A DNA stretch of 64,000 nucleotides from an uncultured Lactobacillus sp. (GCF_947367085.1 NZ_CANBCP010000003.1:1-64000), one strand, 5' to 3'. Positions 9,626 through 19,870 are shown, counted from the stretch's first letter. Translations and numbers: made by a program. The notes: generated by a model from the letters alone, not told the origin.

Positions 9626-11899
9626 TTAACGAACTAATCCAGCCATTAACTGGTTAGTAATGTTTCGTAAGCCATAATAACTCTTGATTGGATGGTTAGA
9701 TTGAACAATTAATGCCGATTTACCATCGTTAGAAATACGTGCATAACAAGTATATCCATACCCCATTCCATTAGTTGAATGGAACGTTGAGAAGTTGTAA
9801 AATCCGCCGCCGTAATTGCCACCCTTAACGGTGTCACTTGAGCCTTGGAATAATTCATCACGGCTGTGTTTGGTTAAAAGTTTTCCATCAACCATTGCCT
9901 TTAAAGCTTTATACAAGTCATGATTACTCATAACTACACTACCAGTACCAAATTCTCCGTGCAATTCATCAACATTAAGAGAAACTGGAACTAAGGTAGT
10001 CTTATCATCCGGAGTGTATTGGTAAGAAGTAGCAAAATGAATTTGCTTTAATTTCTTTGGGTTACTCCAAACAAAAGCAGTTTCTTTTAAATCAAGCTTC
10101 TTAATAAAGGTATCAGTAAATAGGTCTTCATAAGAACGACCTGTGACTTTTTCTAAAACTCCAGCTATTAAAGCATAGTTAATTGGAGAATAGGTCCGCT
10201 TATTATAAAGCTTAGGTAAGAAAACAATATTTTTAATATCGTGTTTGATACCTGCTTGATTATCCTTATATGGGGATATTCCTAAAACAGTCTTTGGCTT
10301 CACAGCCAGACCAGAAGTCATCTGAGTCAACTGACGCAAGGTGATTTCATCGGCATGCGGGACTTGTGGGTAAAACTTAGATAATTTATCAGAAAGTTTT
10401 ACGTTGCCTTTTTGGACCTCACGCATGAGCATAACACCAGTCATTGGTTTTTGAACTGAATCAATCAAGTAACTTGTATTAGCGCGATTTGGCACCTTAT
10501 TTTCTGCATTTGCCCAACCATTAGCATATTGCAGCGTAGTTTTATTATTTTTAACTACTAAAACAGAACCTTCAAAATTATTGTCAGCTAATGCTTTTCT
10601 AATTTGATTATTTTCTTGTTGTTTAGCAGATAGCACTTTAGCTTGCTTGACATTCGTCTTATTGCCCCAAGCTTTAGTGTAATAATAATTATTTAAGTGA
10701 TAATCAATTGGAATATTTGGTTCTTTCATAAAAGGACGAACATACTGATCGACAGCCAACCAACCATTCCAGCCTAAGTGAATGGTATCTTCCATAAAGA
10801 ATTTCTTACCACCATCTCTAGATAAGTCAGCAATATTATCAAAACCTTGACTTGTTAATTGCTGTTTAATCTTAGAAACAGAAGTTTGATACATCTTTTG
10901 CGAAAGACCAGTGTATTTTGCCCACTTTTCGTTAACTGGTGGAATAACAAATAGCACATTAACGTGTTCTTTTGCAAATTCGTTTAAGACGAGCTCGAAA
11001 TCAGCACATTCTGGAGATTGAGTATAGTCAAAGTCCTTTTGTGATCCCTTTAAGCGGCCAAGTTCCTTTTTATTCAATCGATTCTTGAAGAAACTATTCG
11101 AAATTCCAAATGGATTGCTGGAAGTAGCGGCCTTACCTTGGGCATTAGCTTCTTGACGCAAATTATCGTAAGCATAAGTACCTGGTAATTTGTGAGCTGC
11201 ATTTTGAATTTTAGGAACATTATTCGTCAATTCCATAGAAGAAAAGAAACTATCTTCGTTAGTTAAAATTCTTCTGCGAGCTTTGAGCCACAATACCTGC
11301 TCTTCTGAAAGCTTCTTACCTGATGCTAGTGTCATTAGCGCATACTTGGTTGACTCACTAGAGTTACCTGAAGGCATATCCAAAAGCCGTCTTGCCGCAT
11401 AACGCGTTGCAACACTATCTTTGGCATTTAAAATCCAATTAACTGCTTGAAGTTGTGAAAAGTACATCCCAAAAGCAGCTGCATTTTGGCCTTGTTTAGT
11501 AAACCATTGTGGAGAAATTATAAACACAGCCTTTTTATTAGCTAGCTGGTTTACTGTTTCTTGCATACTAAAAAAGTGTGTCAAAGATTGACTACCAGGC
11601 CCACCTAATAAGAAAGGGCGATAATCTCTTTTATATTTATAAGCCAAGACACTTGGGTGCATAGGGTCCATACGTGATAATTCACTGGATCCGTAAAATG
11701 GGACATATTGTTTTGAAAATGCAGCCTGTTTAATTTCTTGACCTTTAAAAACGTTTTGAGACTGTGAAACCGATGCTTTAAAAAGTAGCTTATCGGATTT
11801 CACGTTGCGATGCCATGGTATTAAAAATAGCAAGGCAAGCAAAATAAAAGCACATATAACTGGGCCAAAAATTTGCCACAGCTTGCGTTTATTACTCAT
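9626..11899 (-). CDS. dltD: DltD fused to a C-terminal beta-lactamase-fold serine hydrolase domain
   Basis: N-terminal about 410 aa DltD (TM anchor, [17 protein letters not shown]); C-terminal SVQK (SxxK), [14 protein letters not shown] typical of class C/PBP-like hydrolases; one uninterrupted 757-aa ORF. Confidence 0.9.
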   Translation of the reverse strand: MSNKRKLWQIFGPVICAFILLALLFLIPWHRNVKSDKLLFKASVSQSQNVFKGQEIKQAAFSKQYVPFYGSSELSRMDPMHPSVLAYKYKRDYRPFLLGGPGSQSLTHFFSMQETVNQLANKKAVFIISPQWFTKQGQNAAAFGMYFSQLQAVNWILNAKDSVATRYAARRLLDMPSGNSSESTKYALMTLASGKKLSEEQVLWLKARRRILTNEDSFFSSMELTNNVPKIQNAAHKLPGTYAYDNLRQEANAQGKAATSSNPFGISNSFFKNRLNKKELGRLKGSQKDFDYTQSPECADFELVLNEFAKEHVNVLFVIPPVNEKWAKYTGLSQKMYQTSVSKIKQQLTSQGFDNIADLSRDGGKKFFMEDTIHLGWNGWLAVDQYVRPFMKEPNIPIDYHLNNYYYTKAWGNKTNVKQAKVLSAKQQENNQIRKALADNNFEGSVLVVKNNKTTLQYANGWANAENKVPNRANTSYLIDSVQKPMTGVMLMREVQKGNVKLSDKLSKFYPQVPHADEITLRQLTQMTSGLAVKPKTVLGISPYKDNQAGIKHDIKNIVFLPKLYNKRTYSPINYALIAGVLEKVTGRSYEDLFTDTFIKKLDLKETAFVWSNPKKLKQIHFATSYQYTPDDKTTLVPVSLNVDELHGEFGTGSVVMSNHDLYKALKAMVDGKLLTKHSRDELFQGSSDTVKGGNYGGGFYNFSTFHSTNGMGYGYTCYARISNDGKSALIVQSNHPIKSYYGLRNITNQLMAGLVR

Positions 11900-12131
11900 T
11901 TCTTAAACTTTCTACCTTTTCAATAATCTTATTAGGAGTAGACCATTCGTCACGGTTGAATTCTGAAACTGGTGCAGTAATACCGGTTTTTTCTTGTAAT
12001 TCAAGCAGCATTTGAACAGTTGCCATTGAATCCAATAAACCACTATCAAATAAGTTATCGTCCATTTGATCGCTTAAATCTTCCCCAGTTAATTCATTTA
12101 AAATATCTAAAACTGCTTCTTTTGTATCCAT
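11892..12131 (-). CDS. dltC: D-alanyl carrier protein DltC
   Basis: 79-aa acyl carrier with [18 protein letters not shown] phosphopantetheine site. Confidence 0.95.
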   Translation of the reverse strand: MDTKEAVLDILNELTGEDLSDQMDDNLFDSGLLDSMATVQMLLELQEKTGITAPVSEFNRDEWSTPNKIIEKVESLRNE

Positions 12132-12170
12132 AATAATTAATACCTCTCAAATAAAACTAAATCTTAATTC

Positions 12171-13388
12171 CTAGTGGAACCATAATGTGTCCAAGAATCC
12201 TGAGAATAGCAAGAAACTGAGACAAACAACATTAAACGTTAAGAATATCGCAAAAGCTTCCGTAAATTTATTATGCGGGATTTGTTTGCGATGCTTACGT
12301 TTAAACCTTAACCAAATATCATTAATAATAATTGCTAAGGCATGGTAAATACCATATACGATATAATACCACGTTAAACCATGCCAAAAGCCCATAATTA
12401 AGAAATCTACTAAATATGCAGCTTGTGACAGTCTGATTCTATTTTTAATTAATTTATGCTTCATTGCAAAGAATGTGAAACGCATAAATATAAAATCACG
12501 GAACCAGAATGATAAAGTCATATGCCAACGATTCCAGAAATCTTTGATGTTTTTGGAAATAAATGGCTTATTGAAGTTCATTGGGGTTCTAATTCCCATA
12601 AAGTAGGAAGTTCCCACAGCAAATAATGAATATCCGGCAAAGTCAAAGAATAAATACATACTGTAGCAATACATATAACCAACTAATGCCCAGGATAAAC
12701 GTAATCCTCCATTAGCATGGCCATAAAGTATTGCTGCTTTTGCGACTTGTGGCAACCACAAAGTCCCAAATACATATCCAATAATAAATTTGTATAAAAA
12801 TCCTTGGAAAATGTAACGTGTTCCTAAACGTAAATTTTCTATATATTCTTCTCGTTCTGGAGCTTTGTCACAATCTTTTTCAAATCGACGATATCTATCA
12901 ATAGGACCAGATGATAATGTTGGATAAAATAGCAAAAATCTAATATAAGTAATTGGATTGACTGTCTGAATTGTCTTATCTCGAAGCTCCATTAACACTT
13001 CAACTGTTTTGAAAGTTAAATAAGAAACTCCCATAAATCCAATTAAACTAGCTACTTTTCCATGCATGTGCGGTGCAATTTTTACCAAAGTCAATGGCGC
13101 AATTGCTAAAATTACCGCTAGACAGAAGACCCAAGTTTTATTTCGCCCAGATTTAATATATTTTTGATAAGCAAAGGTGAGCACAAATTGAAAAACAATA
13201 TAAGCGATCAGTTGCACACCCTGGATCCAATCCTTACCATCAAACATCAAGAATAAAAAGACTAAAGAAAACAATGCTTCATAAGTCTTAAATCTCTTAC
13301 CGTAATATAATCCGATAATTAATGGTAATAAGGCTACAAGGATAATTATAAAGTAACGCGGATTGGTATAAGGCTGTAAGTTAATCAC
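12171..13388 (-). CDS. dltB: MBOAT D-alanyl transfer protein DltB
   Basis: 405 aa; FWNRWHMTLSFWFRDFIFM and MGFWHGLTWYY MBOAT motifs. Confidence 0.95.
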   Translation of the reverse strand: MINLQPYTNPRYFIIILVALLPLIIGLYYGKRFKTYEALFSLVFLFLMFDGKDWIQGVQLIAYIVFQFVLTFAYQKYIKSGRNKTWVFCLAVILAIAPLTLVKIAPHMHGKVASLIGFMGVSYLTFKTVEVLMELRDKTIQTVNPITYIRFLLFYPTLSSGPIDRYRRFEKDCDKAPEREEYIENLRLGTRYIFQGFLYKFIIGYVFGTLWLPQVAKAAILYGHANGGLRLSWALVGYMYCYSMYLFFDFAGYSLFAVGTSYFMGIRTPMNFNKPFISKNIKDFWNRWHMTLSFWFRDFIFMRFTFFAMKHKLIKNRIRLSQAAYLVDFLIMGFWHGLTWYYIVYGIYHALAIIINDIWLRFKRKHRKQIPHNKFTEAFAIFLTFNVVCLSFLLFSGFLDTLWFH

Positions 13389-14899
13389 GCGTTATTTACC
13401 TCCTTAATCACTTGTTTAATGTCCACTTTACCGTTTTGAGAAATTGGCATCTCTTCACGGAAAATAAATCTTTGCGGAAGCATGTAAGGCATGATGTCTT
13501 TTGATAAATCTTCACGCAATTTTTTACTGAGTTCGCCATCAGAATACTTTCTACGAACTCCAGAAGCTAATTCAACTACTGCAACTAATTGTTGCACTTT
13601 GTGATCTTTATTATATTTAGGAGCAACTACTCCGTAGCGAACAAGTGGATTCTTAGCTAAATAGAAGTTAATTTCTTCAAGTTCGATACGATATCCATTA
13701 AATTTAACCTGAAAATCGATTCGACCACGATAAAAGAGCATATCACCATCTAAAAAGCCTAAGTCACCTGCGCGATAACTAGGGTAATTATCAGCGTCAT
13801 TTTGATAAAAGGCAGCTTTAGTTTTATCAGGATTGTTCAAATATCCTTTAGATACGCTAGGGCCGCTGATGACAACTTCACCTTGGTTTTCAACTTCACC
13901 TTTAGAAGTATCAATTGAAATTTTCGTATCTTCTTTTGCTACACCAATTGGCAAACGGTCATACTTGTTTAAAATATCATCAGTAATTTCTACTTGAGTG
14001 ACGGCAACTGTGGTTTCAGTTGGACCGTAAGTGTTGTAAATATGACTGTCTGGGAATTTCTTTTTGAGCATCTGAGCAGTCTTATGACTTAATTCTTCCC
14101 CACAGAAAAGAAAATGTGTCAATTCAGGATGGTGCTTTTGATCAAAAGTTGGATCTAAGAAGCACATTTCTGCAAATGAAGGTGTTGATACCCACACATT
14201 AAAGTGCAATTTTGGTAAAGTTTGAAAAAGCTGACCAATATTTTCAGTCACTTCATGTGGTAATACAACTAATTTACCTCCAGCAGTTAAAGCTGGATAC
14301 AAACTCATCACTGACAAGTCAAAAGAATATGGTGCTTGAGCTAAAAAGCTTGGATTTTCAGGTAATTTAAAATCACTAGCTTCCCAGTTGACAAAGCTAA
14401 GTAAGTTATCGTGACTAATTTGGACACCCTTAGGTTTACCAGTAGTTCCTGAAGTAAAGATGATATAAAAATTATCGTCACCTTCTACAAAATTAGCTGG
14501 ATCTATTTCAAAATCACCATCAACTACTTGCTCAGGCTCTAAAATTTTAATATCTTTCATTTCGATTGGAAGCTTATCAATTGCAATTACAGCAGGAGAT
14601 TGAGAAACTTCTTGAATCATAGTTAAACGTTCACTATTTGAATATGAAGCAATCGGAATATAAGCATGGCCTGCTTTGACAGCACCTAAAAAGCTTGCAA
14701 CCATCTCAAAAGTTTGGCCACCCCAAATCATAATTGGGGCTTTGTCTGCTAAGTTCAATTCTTTGATTTTAGCTGCATATGCATCAGAACGTTTTTTCAA
14801 ATCACCATAAGTATTCGTCTTTCCTAAATACTCATAAGCAATTCTATTAGGATCATCACTAGCAATTTGATCGATTGCCTTGATTACATCTTTAATCAT
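13385..14899 (-). CDS. dltA: D-alanine--D-alanyl carrier protein ligase DltA
   Basis: 504-aa adenylating enzyme, FTSGTTGKPKGVQ, NTYGPTETTVAV. Confidence 0.96.
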   Translation of the reverse strand: MIKDVIKAIDQIASDDPNRIAYEYLGKTNTYGDLKKRSDAYAAKIKELNLADKAPIMIWGGQTFEMVASFLGAVKAGHAYIPIASYSNSERLTMIQEVSQSPAVIAIDKLPIEMKDIKILEPEQVVDGDFEIDPANFVEGDDNFYIIFTSGTTGKPKGVQISHDNLLSFVNWEASDFKLPENPSFLAQAPYSFDLSVMSLYPALTAGGKLVVLPHEVTENIGQLFQTLPKLHFNVWVSTPSFAEMCFLDPTFDQKHHPELTHFLFCGEELSHKTAQMLKKKFPDSHIYNTYGPTETTVAVTQVEITDDILNKYDRLPIGVAKEDTKISIDTSKGEVENQGEVVISGPSVSKGYLNNPDKTKAAFYQNDADNYPSYRAGDLGFLDGDMLFYRGRIDFQVKFNGYRIELEEINFYLAKNPLVRYGVVAPKYNKDHKVQQLVAVVELASGVRRKYSDGELSKKLREDLSKDIMPYMLPQRFIFREEMPISQNGKVDIKQVIKEVNNA

Positions 14900-14921
14900 T
14901 ATTTTTAGCTACCTCTTTAAC

Positions 14922-15083
14922 TTAGAAATCCTTATAAATAAATTTAGCTCCGCCAATTCCACTGTATGAATAGAGATAGACGAGCACTAAAAGTATGGCG
15001 AAATAAAAAATTGTTTTAGCAATGAACCAACCGATTCTTTTTGCTGTTGAATCTTTGATTTCAACTTTAGGTTTTTGAGTCAT
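14922..15083 (-). CDS. dltX: DltX, teichoic acid D-Ala incorporation-associated small membrane protein (not in ORF track)
   Basis: My translation MTQKPKVEIKDSTAKRIGWFIAKTIFYFAILLVLVYLYSYSGIGGAKFIYKDF (53 aa) immediately before dltA, with the FIYxxF C-terminus of DltX. Confidence 0.88.
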   Translation of the reverse strand: MTQKPKVEIKDSTAKRIGWFIAKTIFYFAILLVLVYLYSYSGIGGAKFIYKDF

Positions 15084-15112
15084 CTTTTCACCTCAGAACT
15101 CTTTTTCTAAAT

Positions 15113-15129
15113 TTTACAACAATTTTACA
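15113..15129 (-). promoter_or_regulatory. Direct repeat TGTAAA-N5-TGTAAA (WalR-like box) upstream of dltX
   Basis: Minus strand TGTAAAATTGTTGTAAA; fits the WalR/YycF consensus TGTWAH-N5-TGTWAH. Confidence 0.35.
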
Positions 15130-15231
15130 AAAATCGACAATTCTTTAGAAAATTTTTGCAAAATTCTTTTATATAGGAAGTCGCATTGGACTAATTATAA
15201 CAAAAACTAGCCTTATTATATATTTCTCACG

Positions 15232-15528
15232 TCATTTTGAAGCTTTTTTACTCTTGAAATAAACTATCGCCACAAAAATAGCCTGAAAAATGGACGTGAA
15301 GAAAAAGGAAAACAACAAGATCCACAAAACTCGGTTCGAATTATGCCAAAAAGGTTCTTTGCTCGTTGTTAAAGTATAAGCAGAAAATAAAATAATAATA
15401 ATCAGATGGACTAAAAATATTCTCATACCTGTCAATTGGTAAAACATTAAAACACCAAAAGCCGATAATAAGCCACTCCAGCCCGCCACTTTAACCCAAA
15501 ATTCAATTCTATCTTTCCTCATAATCAA
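15232..15528 (-). CDS. Small membrane protein, unknown function
   Basis: 98 aa, three predicted TM segments; start overlaps the stop of the upstream gene. Confidence 0.6.
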   Translation of the reverse strand: MIMRKDRIEFWVKVAGWSGLLSAFGVLMFYQLTGMRIFLVHLIIIILFSAYTLTTSKEPFWHNSNRVLWILLFSFFFTSIFQAIFVAIVYFKSKKASK

Positions 15529-16673
15529 CTCCCTAATAAAGCATTAATATTAGCTGACAAGATGCGGTCCATTTTCATAATATTATTTTTCGCATAAGGC
15601 TTAGCACCTGATTCAAATAACATTAATAGCTGACCGTCATTTACATAAATTTGTTCCAAATAAGGTGGCATCACTACTACTTTTTCGGCATTCTTTTCAT
15701 CTAAACTATCTAAAGCGGTGATTGGAAAGAAGAAAAGTTTTGAATCTTTGCTTCCATATGATTGACTCAAAATTACGTAGTTTTGATAAAAAGCTATTCC
15801 TTGAATCTGTTGATCCATCGCTGCGCTTCCTGACCCTAAAGCCCAAGATACTTGGCCGGTGACAGCCTTAATTTGATCACTAGTAATTGTACCTTTAAAT
15901 GGCTTTTGCCTTGCAATAGGATAGGATGCAATTTGACCATTTTCAGATTGATTAAAAAATCCAACAAATAACTGATCATCGTAATATGTCACACAAGATG
16001 CTCTTTGAATTGTCGGCAAGCCAATCACATGATCATAAGCTATTGGTTTTTTATTCTTCGCAAAATCATATTTTTCAAGCTTCTTTAAAGAAAATGACAT
16101 CAAAGCTGACTGATCTTGTTGACTACCAGTAATCCAAATATTTTTAGCTACTGGATCGTAAGCTATTCCACCTAAGTGAGGGCTCCCACTAACTTGAACA
16201 GTTTTAATATATTTGCCTGTTTTTTTGTTTAAAACATAAATTACCGAGCGGTGCTGGTGCTGACTATCGTAAGCTGTAATCAATAAATACTTGCCAGCAA
16301 TTGTTAAGCCTTGCGGAACCATAGAATCGGTTGAATTTACTTTATTTGTTTGAAAATTAAACGATCGTGTAACTCTTTGTCCGGGAATTATATAATTAGC
16401 TCCAACTTTGCTTGTCAATGGACTTTCAAAGGCTGCTTCATAAACTGCAGGATATTTGTCTGAAAGTTTTTTCTTGAATGCTGGAAAACTATAGTGGCCG
16501 GCGCTAATACTGGTGCCGTCTTTAGCTTTAACTAAAATTGGCTTGGAATAAAAGCTGGCTTGAGCCTGACGGTTATTTTGATATCTTTCATATAAATAAT
16601 AAGCGCCTGCTGTAAGTCCCCCTAGCAATAAAAGGACGAAAAAGAGTTTCAGTAATATCTTTGATTTTTTCAT
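15525..16673 (-). CDS. Secreted/membrane-anchored protein, beta-propeller-like, unknown
   Basis: N-terminal signal/TM (MKKSKILLKLFFVLLLLGG) after GGAGGG SD; WD/propeller-like repeats. Confidence 0.6.
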   Translation of the reverse strand: MKKSKILLKLFFVLLLLGGLTAGAYYLYERYQNNRQAQASFYSKPILVKAKDGTSISAGHYSFPAFKKKLSDKYPAVYEAAFESPLTSKVGANYIIPGQRVTRSFNFQTNKVNSTDSMVPQGLTIAGKYLLITAYDSQHQHRSVIYVLNKKTGKYIKTVQVSGSPHLGGIAYDPVAKNIWITGSQQDQSALMSFSLKKLEKYDFAKNKKPIAYDHVIGLPTIQRASCVTYYDDQLFVGFFNQSENGQIASYPIARQKPFKGTITSDQIKAVTGQVSWALGSGSAAMDQQIQGIAFYQNYVILSQSYGSKDSKLFFFPITALDSLDEKNAEKVVVMPPYLEQIYVNDGQLLMLFESGAKPYAKNNIMKMDRILSANINALLGS

Positions 16674-16823
16674 TTTTCCTCCCTCTATGTTTATTTTATG
16701 TTTGTTTTTTGATATATAAATTAATAGTATCTTGAAAAGCGCTGTCAATCCAAGTTATTCCACCACTTTTAGTAATACTTTTTAAATCAAAATCTTATCA
16801 CTTAAGAAATTTTATTAATTTTG

Positions 16824-16858
16824 GTCACAATTTGTTCACATTTAATCTATAATATATA
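16824..16858 (+). promoter_or_regulatory. Promoter of sRNA copy 1 with GTCACA-N5-TTCACA direct repeat
   Basis: GTCACAATTTGTTCACA then 12 nt then TATATA. Confidence 0.55.
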
Positions 16859-16865
16859 AAGCATA

Positions 16866-17018
16866 GCAGATGGATAACTTCCTGAAGCTATTTAGCATTA
16901 ACATCCAACTTTTTATTTTCATTCTTACTCCTCCAAGTAGATTGAAATTTGTCAGTTTGTTACTGACCAAAAAATTATCCCATTTTTAAGCCGCGCACCT
17001 TGCGCGGTTTCTCTTTGT
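16866..17018 (+). ncRNA. Putative small RNA, copy 1 of a tandem pair
   Basis: 66-nt core 16881..16946 identical to copy 2; GTCAGT/ACTGAC hairpin; terminator AAGCCGCGC-acctt-GCGCGGTTT. Confidence 0.75.
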
Positions 17019-17074
17019 CCAATTTTTGATTTATTAAGCTATCTTTATAATATTTAAGCTTTTTAAGAAATTTG

Positions 17075-17109
17075 GTCACAATTTATTCACATTTAGACTC
17101 TAGTATATA
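17075..17109 (+). promoter_or_regulatory. Promoter of sRNA copy 2 with GTCACA-N5-TTCACA direct repeat
   Basis: GTCACAATTTATTCACA then 12 nt then TATATA. Confidence 0.55.
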
Positions 17110-17116
17110 AACCATA

Positions 17117-17267
17117 GCAAGAGGGAAACAATCCTGAAGCTATTTAGCATTAACATCCAACTTTTTATTTTCATTCTTACTCCTCCAAGTAGATTGAACA
17201 TTTTGTCAGTTTAATTACTGACCTAAATTATCCCGTTTTAGACCTATGCACTGCATAGGTCTTTTTT
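17117..17267 (+). ncRNA. Putative small RNA, copy 2 of a tandem pair
   Basis: 66-nt core 17133..17198 identical to copy 1; GTCAGT/ACTGAC hairpin; terminator AGACCTATGC-act-GCATAGGTCTTTTTT. Confidence 0.78.
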
Positions 17268-17356
17268 GTGCACTATTATTTTAATAACATTGCTTTTTTC
17301 CTATAATATACATATACAAATAAATTATTTTAGTCGTTTTTATTTTTGGAGGGAAA

Positions 17357-17842
17357 ATGTTCTCACCCGCTATTCAGCACCTCATTGAAGAAAAATCTGG
17401 TGCTTTTCTAATTCCAGCTTCGCGGATTGCTTTTGTTCAAGAAGATAATCCTCTTTATCACGCATTCTTAATTTTAACCAAGGTGAAATATGCAAAAATC
17501 CCTGTCTTAGACAGTAAACAGCGTGTTGTCGGCCTACTCAGTTTAGCTATGATTACCGATAAAATGCTGACACCAGATGATATCACGATTGATGCATTAT
17601 CTGAGTTAAAAGTTAAAGATGTGATGCAAGTAAAATTTGATACTATTAATATGGTCCAAACTGAACTTGAAACTCAGCTTCATTTATTAGTCGATAATGC
17701 ATTCTTGCCTGTTGTTGATGATGAGGGAGTTTTTCAAGGATTATTAACTCGCCGTGAATGGATCAAAGCTTTTAATTATGTCGTTCACAACATCGATCAT
17801 GAGTATCAACTTATTCCTAAAAATAAGCATCACTTATCTTGA
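17357..17842 (+). CDS. cbpB: CBS-domain protein, CbpB/DarB-like (c-di-AMP binding)
   Basis: 161 aa tandem CBS pair; N-terminus typical of CbpB (YkuL); SD TTGGAGGG. Confidence 0.75.
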   Translation: MFSPAIQHLIEEKSGAFLIPASRIAFVQEDNPLYHAFLILTKVKYAKIPVLDSKQRVVGLLSLAMITDKMLTPDDITIDALSELKVKDVMQVKFDTINMVQTELETQLHLLVDNAFLPVVDDEGVFQGLLTRREWIKAFNYVVHNIDHEYQLIPKNKHHLS

Positions 17843-17928
17843 GTAAGAAAGTAATTTCACTTTTATTTTTTAGTGTTAAACTATGAATACGTAAAGTGAA
17901 TTTATATATTAATATTGGAGGTATCTAT

Positions 17929-19815
17929 ATGAATATGAAGCACCAATGGAAATTCTTTACCATCCTTGGTATTGGTATCGTTAGTGCAATCTTAGATTTT
18001 GGTCTTCATAATCCTAAGATTATTGGATTTCCAATTTCAGAAATTTTAATTGATATTTTTGGGATTTGCATGTCCATCTCAATGCTGATTGAAATGTTCC
18101 ATACCTTAGAAAAAGGAAATTGGGGCGTTGATATTTTGGCTATAATTGCCGTTGTTTCAACGATGGTAGTTGGAGACTACTGGGCAGCTTGGATGATTTT
18201 GATTATGTTAACCGGTGGTGATTCTCTGGAAGATTACGCTACTGGACAAGCAGACAAAGAGCTGCGTTCTTTGTTAAACAATACCCCTCGAATTGCCCAT
18301 CAAATTGTTAATGGAAAAATTGAGGACGTAAACGTTGATCAATTAAAAATTGGCGATACAGTTTTAATTAAGCCCGGTAACCAAGTTCCAGTTGACGGAA
18401 AAATCATTAAAGGAACTTCAAGTTTTGACCAATCATCATTAACTGGTGAATCTTTACCAGTTGATAAGACTGTGGGCGATGAATTGATGTCTGGTTCAAT
18501 TAATGGTAACTCTGCCGTTGAAATGGAAGTTACTAAAGAAGCCAAGAACTCCGAATACCAGTCAATCGTTGCCTTAGTTAAGTCTTCTGAAGCAAAACCT
18601 GCTAAATTCGTTAAAATGGCTGACCGCTATGCTGTGCCATTTACAATTATTTCTTTAATTATTGGTATTGCTGCTTGGATTACCTCCGCTGTAACCAATC
18701 CTGGTGCTGACTGGCAAACTCACTTCATGCGCTTTGCCCAAGTTATGGTTGTAGCTTCACCATGTCCCCTATTAATTGCAGCTCCAGTAGCCATGGTTTC
18801 TGGAATGAGCTCTATGTCGCGGAGTCATATTATTGTAAAGTCTGGTACTACGCTAGAAAAACTTTCTAGAACATTAACTTTTGCCTTCGATAAAACTGGT
18901 ACCTTAACTGAAAATCAATTAGTAATTGAAGACGTAGTTCCAGCCAAGGACAGTGATTTATCAAAACAAGAACTTCAAAGCTTAGCTGCAAGTGTTGAAC
19001 AACAATCAAGTCATATTATTGCTACTTCACTAGTTAATGGAACAGATAAAAAGGACTTGCAATCAGTTGACAACTTACAAGAAACTACCGGTAAGGGTGT
19101 TAGCGGCTCAGTAAATGGTAAGGATGTTAAAGTTGGTAAACTCAGCTTTGTTGATCCTAGTCACGAAAAAATAAATGTAGATTCAACTGCTATCTATATT
19201 TCAGTAGATGGTAAATTTGCTGGTTATATTACCTTCCAAGATGAAATTAGAAAAAATACCCCCGAAACGATTGCTCGCTTGCGTAGACAAGGCGTTAAGC
19301 AGATCATGATGCTTACTGGTGACCACAAAGGTGTAGCTGATAAAATTGCTAAGCAAGCTGGTATTAAAGAATCTGAAGTTCATGCAGATCTACTTCCAGC
19401 TCAAAAGATTCAAGAAATCAAAGATGTTAAACCAGACTTAAGACCTGTTGCTATGGTTGGTGATGGGGTTAACGATGCCCCAAGTTTGATGGCAGCCGAT
19501 GTCGGTATTGCCATGGGAGCTAAAGGAGCTACCGCTGCTAGTGAAAGCGCCGATGCCGTTATCATGGTTAATGACTTGTCCAAAGTTAACGATGCTGTAG
19601 CAATTTCTAAACATACTATGAAAGTGGCTAATATTGACGTTTTAACTGCTATTGCAATCGTTATTATCATCGAAATCATTGCCTTTACTGGCATCATCCC
19701 GGCCTTTTGGGGAGCAATTTTACAAGAAGTAGTTGACTTAATTACTATCTTGCTTGCTTTACTTGCAAAAACTAAACCAACCAATCCAAGCCAAACTGGA
19801 TTGCCTAAACAATAA
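17929..19815 (+). CDS. P1B-type heavy-metal-transporting ATPase
   Basis: DKTGTLTE, SPCPLLIA (CPC), GDGVNDAPSL; start after TTGGAGG. Confidence 0.92.
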   Translation: MNMKHQWKFFTILGIGIVSAILDFGLHNPKIIGFPISEILIDIFGICMSISMLIEMFHTLEKGNWGVDILAIIAVVSTMVVGDYWAAWMILIMLTGGDSLEDYATGQADKELRSLLNNTPRIAHQIVNGKIEDVNVDQLKIGDTVLIKPGNQVPVDGKIIKGTSSFDQSSLTGESLPVDKTVGDELMSGSINGNSAVEMEVTKEAKNSEYQSIVALVKSSEAKPAKFVKMADRYAVPFTIISLIIGIAAWITSAVTNPGADWQTHFMRFAQVMVVASPCPLLIAAPVAMVSGMSSMSRSHIIVKSGTTLEKLSRTLTFAFDKTGTLTENQLVIEDVVPAKDSDLSKQELQSLAASVEQQSSHIIATSLVNGTDKKDLQSVDNLQETTGKGVSGSVNGKDVKVGKLSFVDPSHEKINVDSTAIYISVDGKFAGYITFQDEIRKNTPETIARLRRQGVKQIMMLTGDHKGVADKIAKQAGIKESEVHADLLPAQKIQEIKDVKPDLRPVAMVGDGVNDAPSLMAADVGIAMGAKGATAASESADAVIMVNDLSKVNDAVAISKHTMKVANIDVLTAIAIVIIIEIIAFTGIIPAFWGAILQEVVDLITILLALLAKTKPTNPSQTGLPKQ

Positions 19816-19870
19816 AAAACAAGTAGAATTAAAAGAAGTTAAATATTTTGTTTAGTGGTTGGGTTTATAA

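Noticed and set aside
16822-17268. CRISPR-like repeat or IS terminal repeats
   Set aside because: Only two long units with promoter and terminator architecture; no spacers, transposase or terminal inverted repeats
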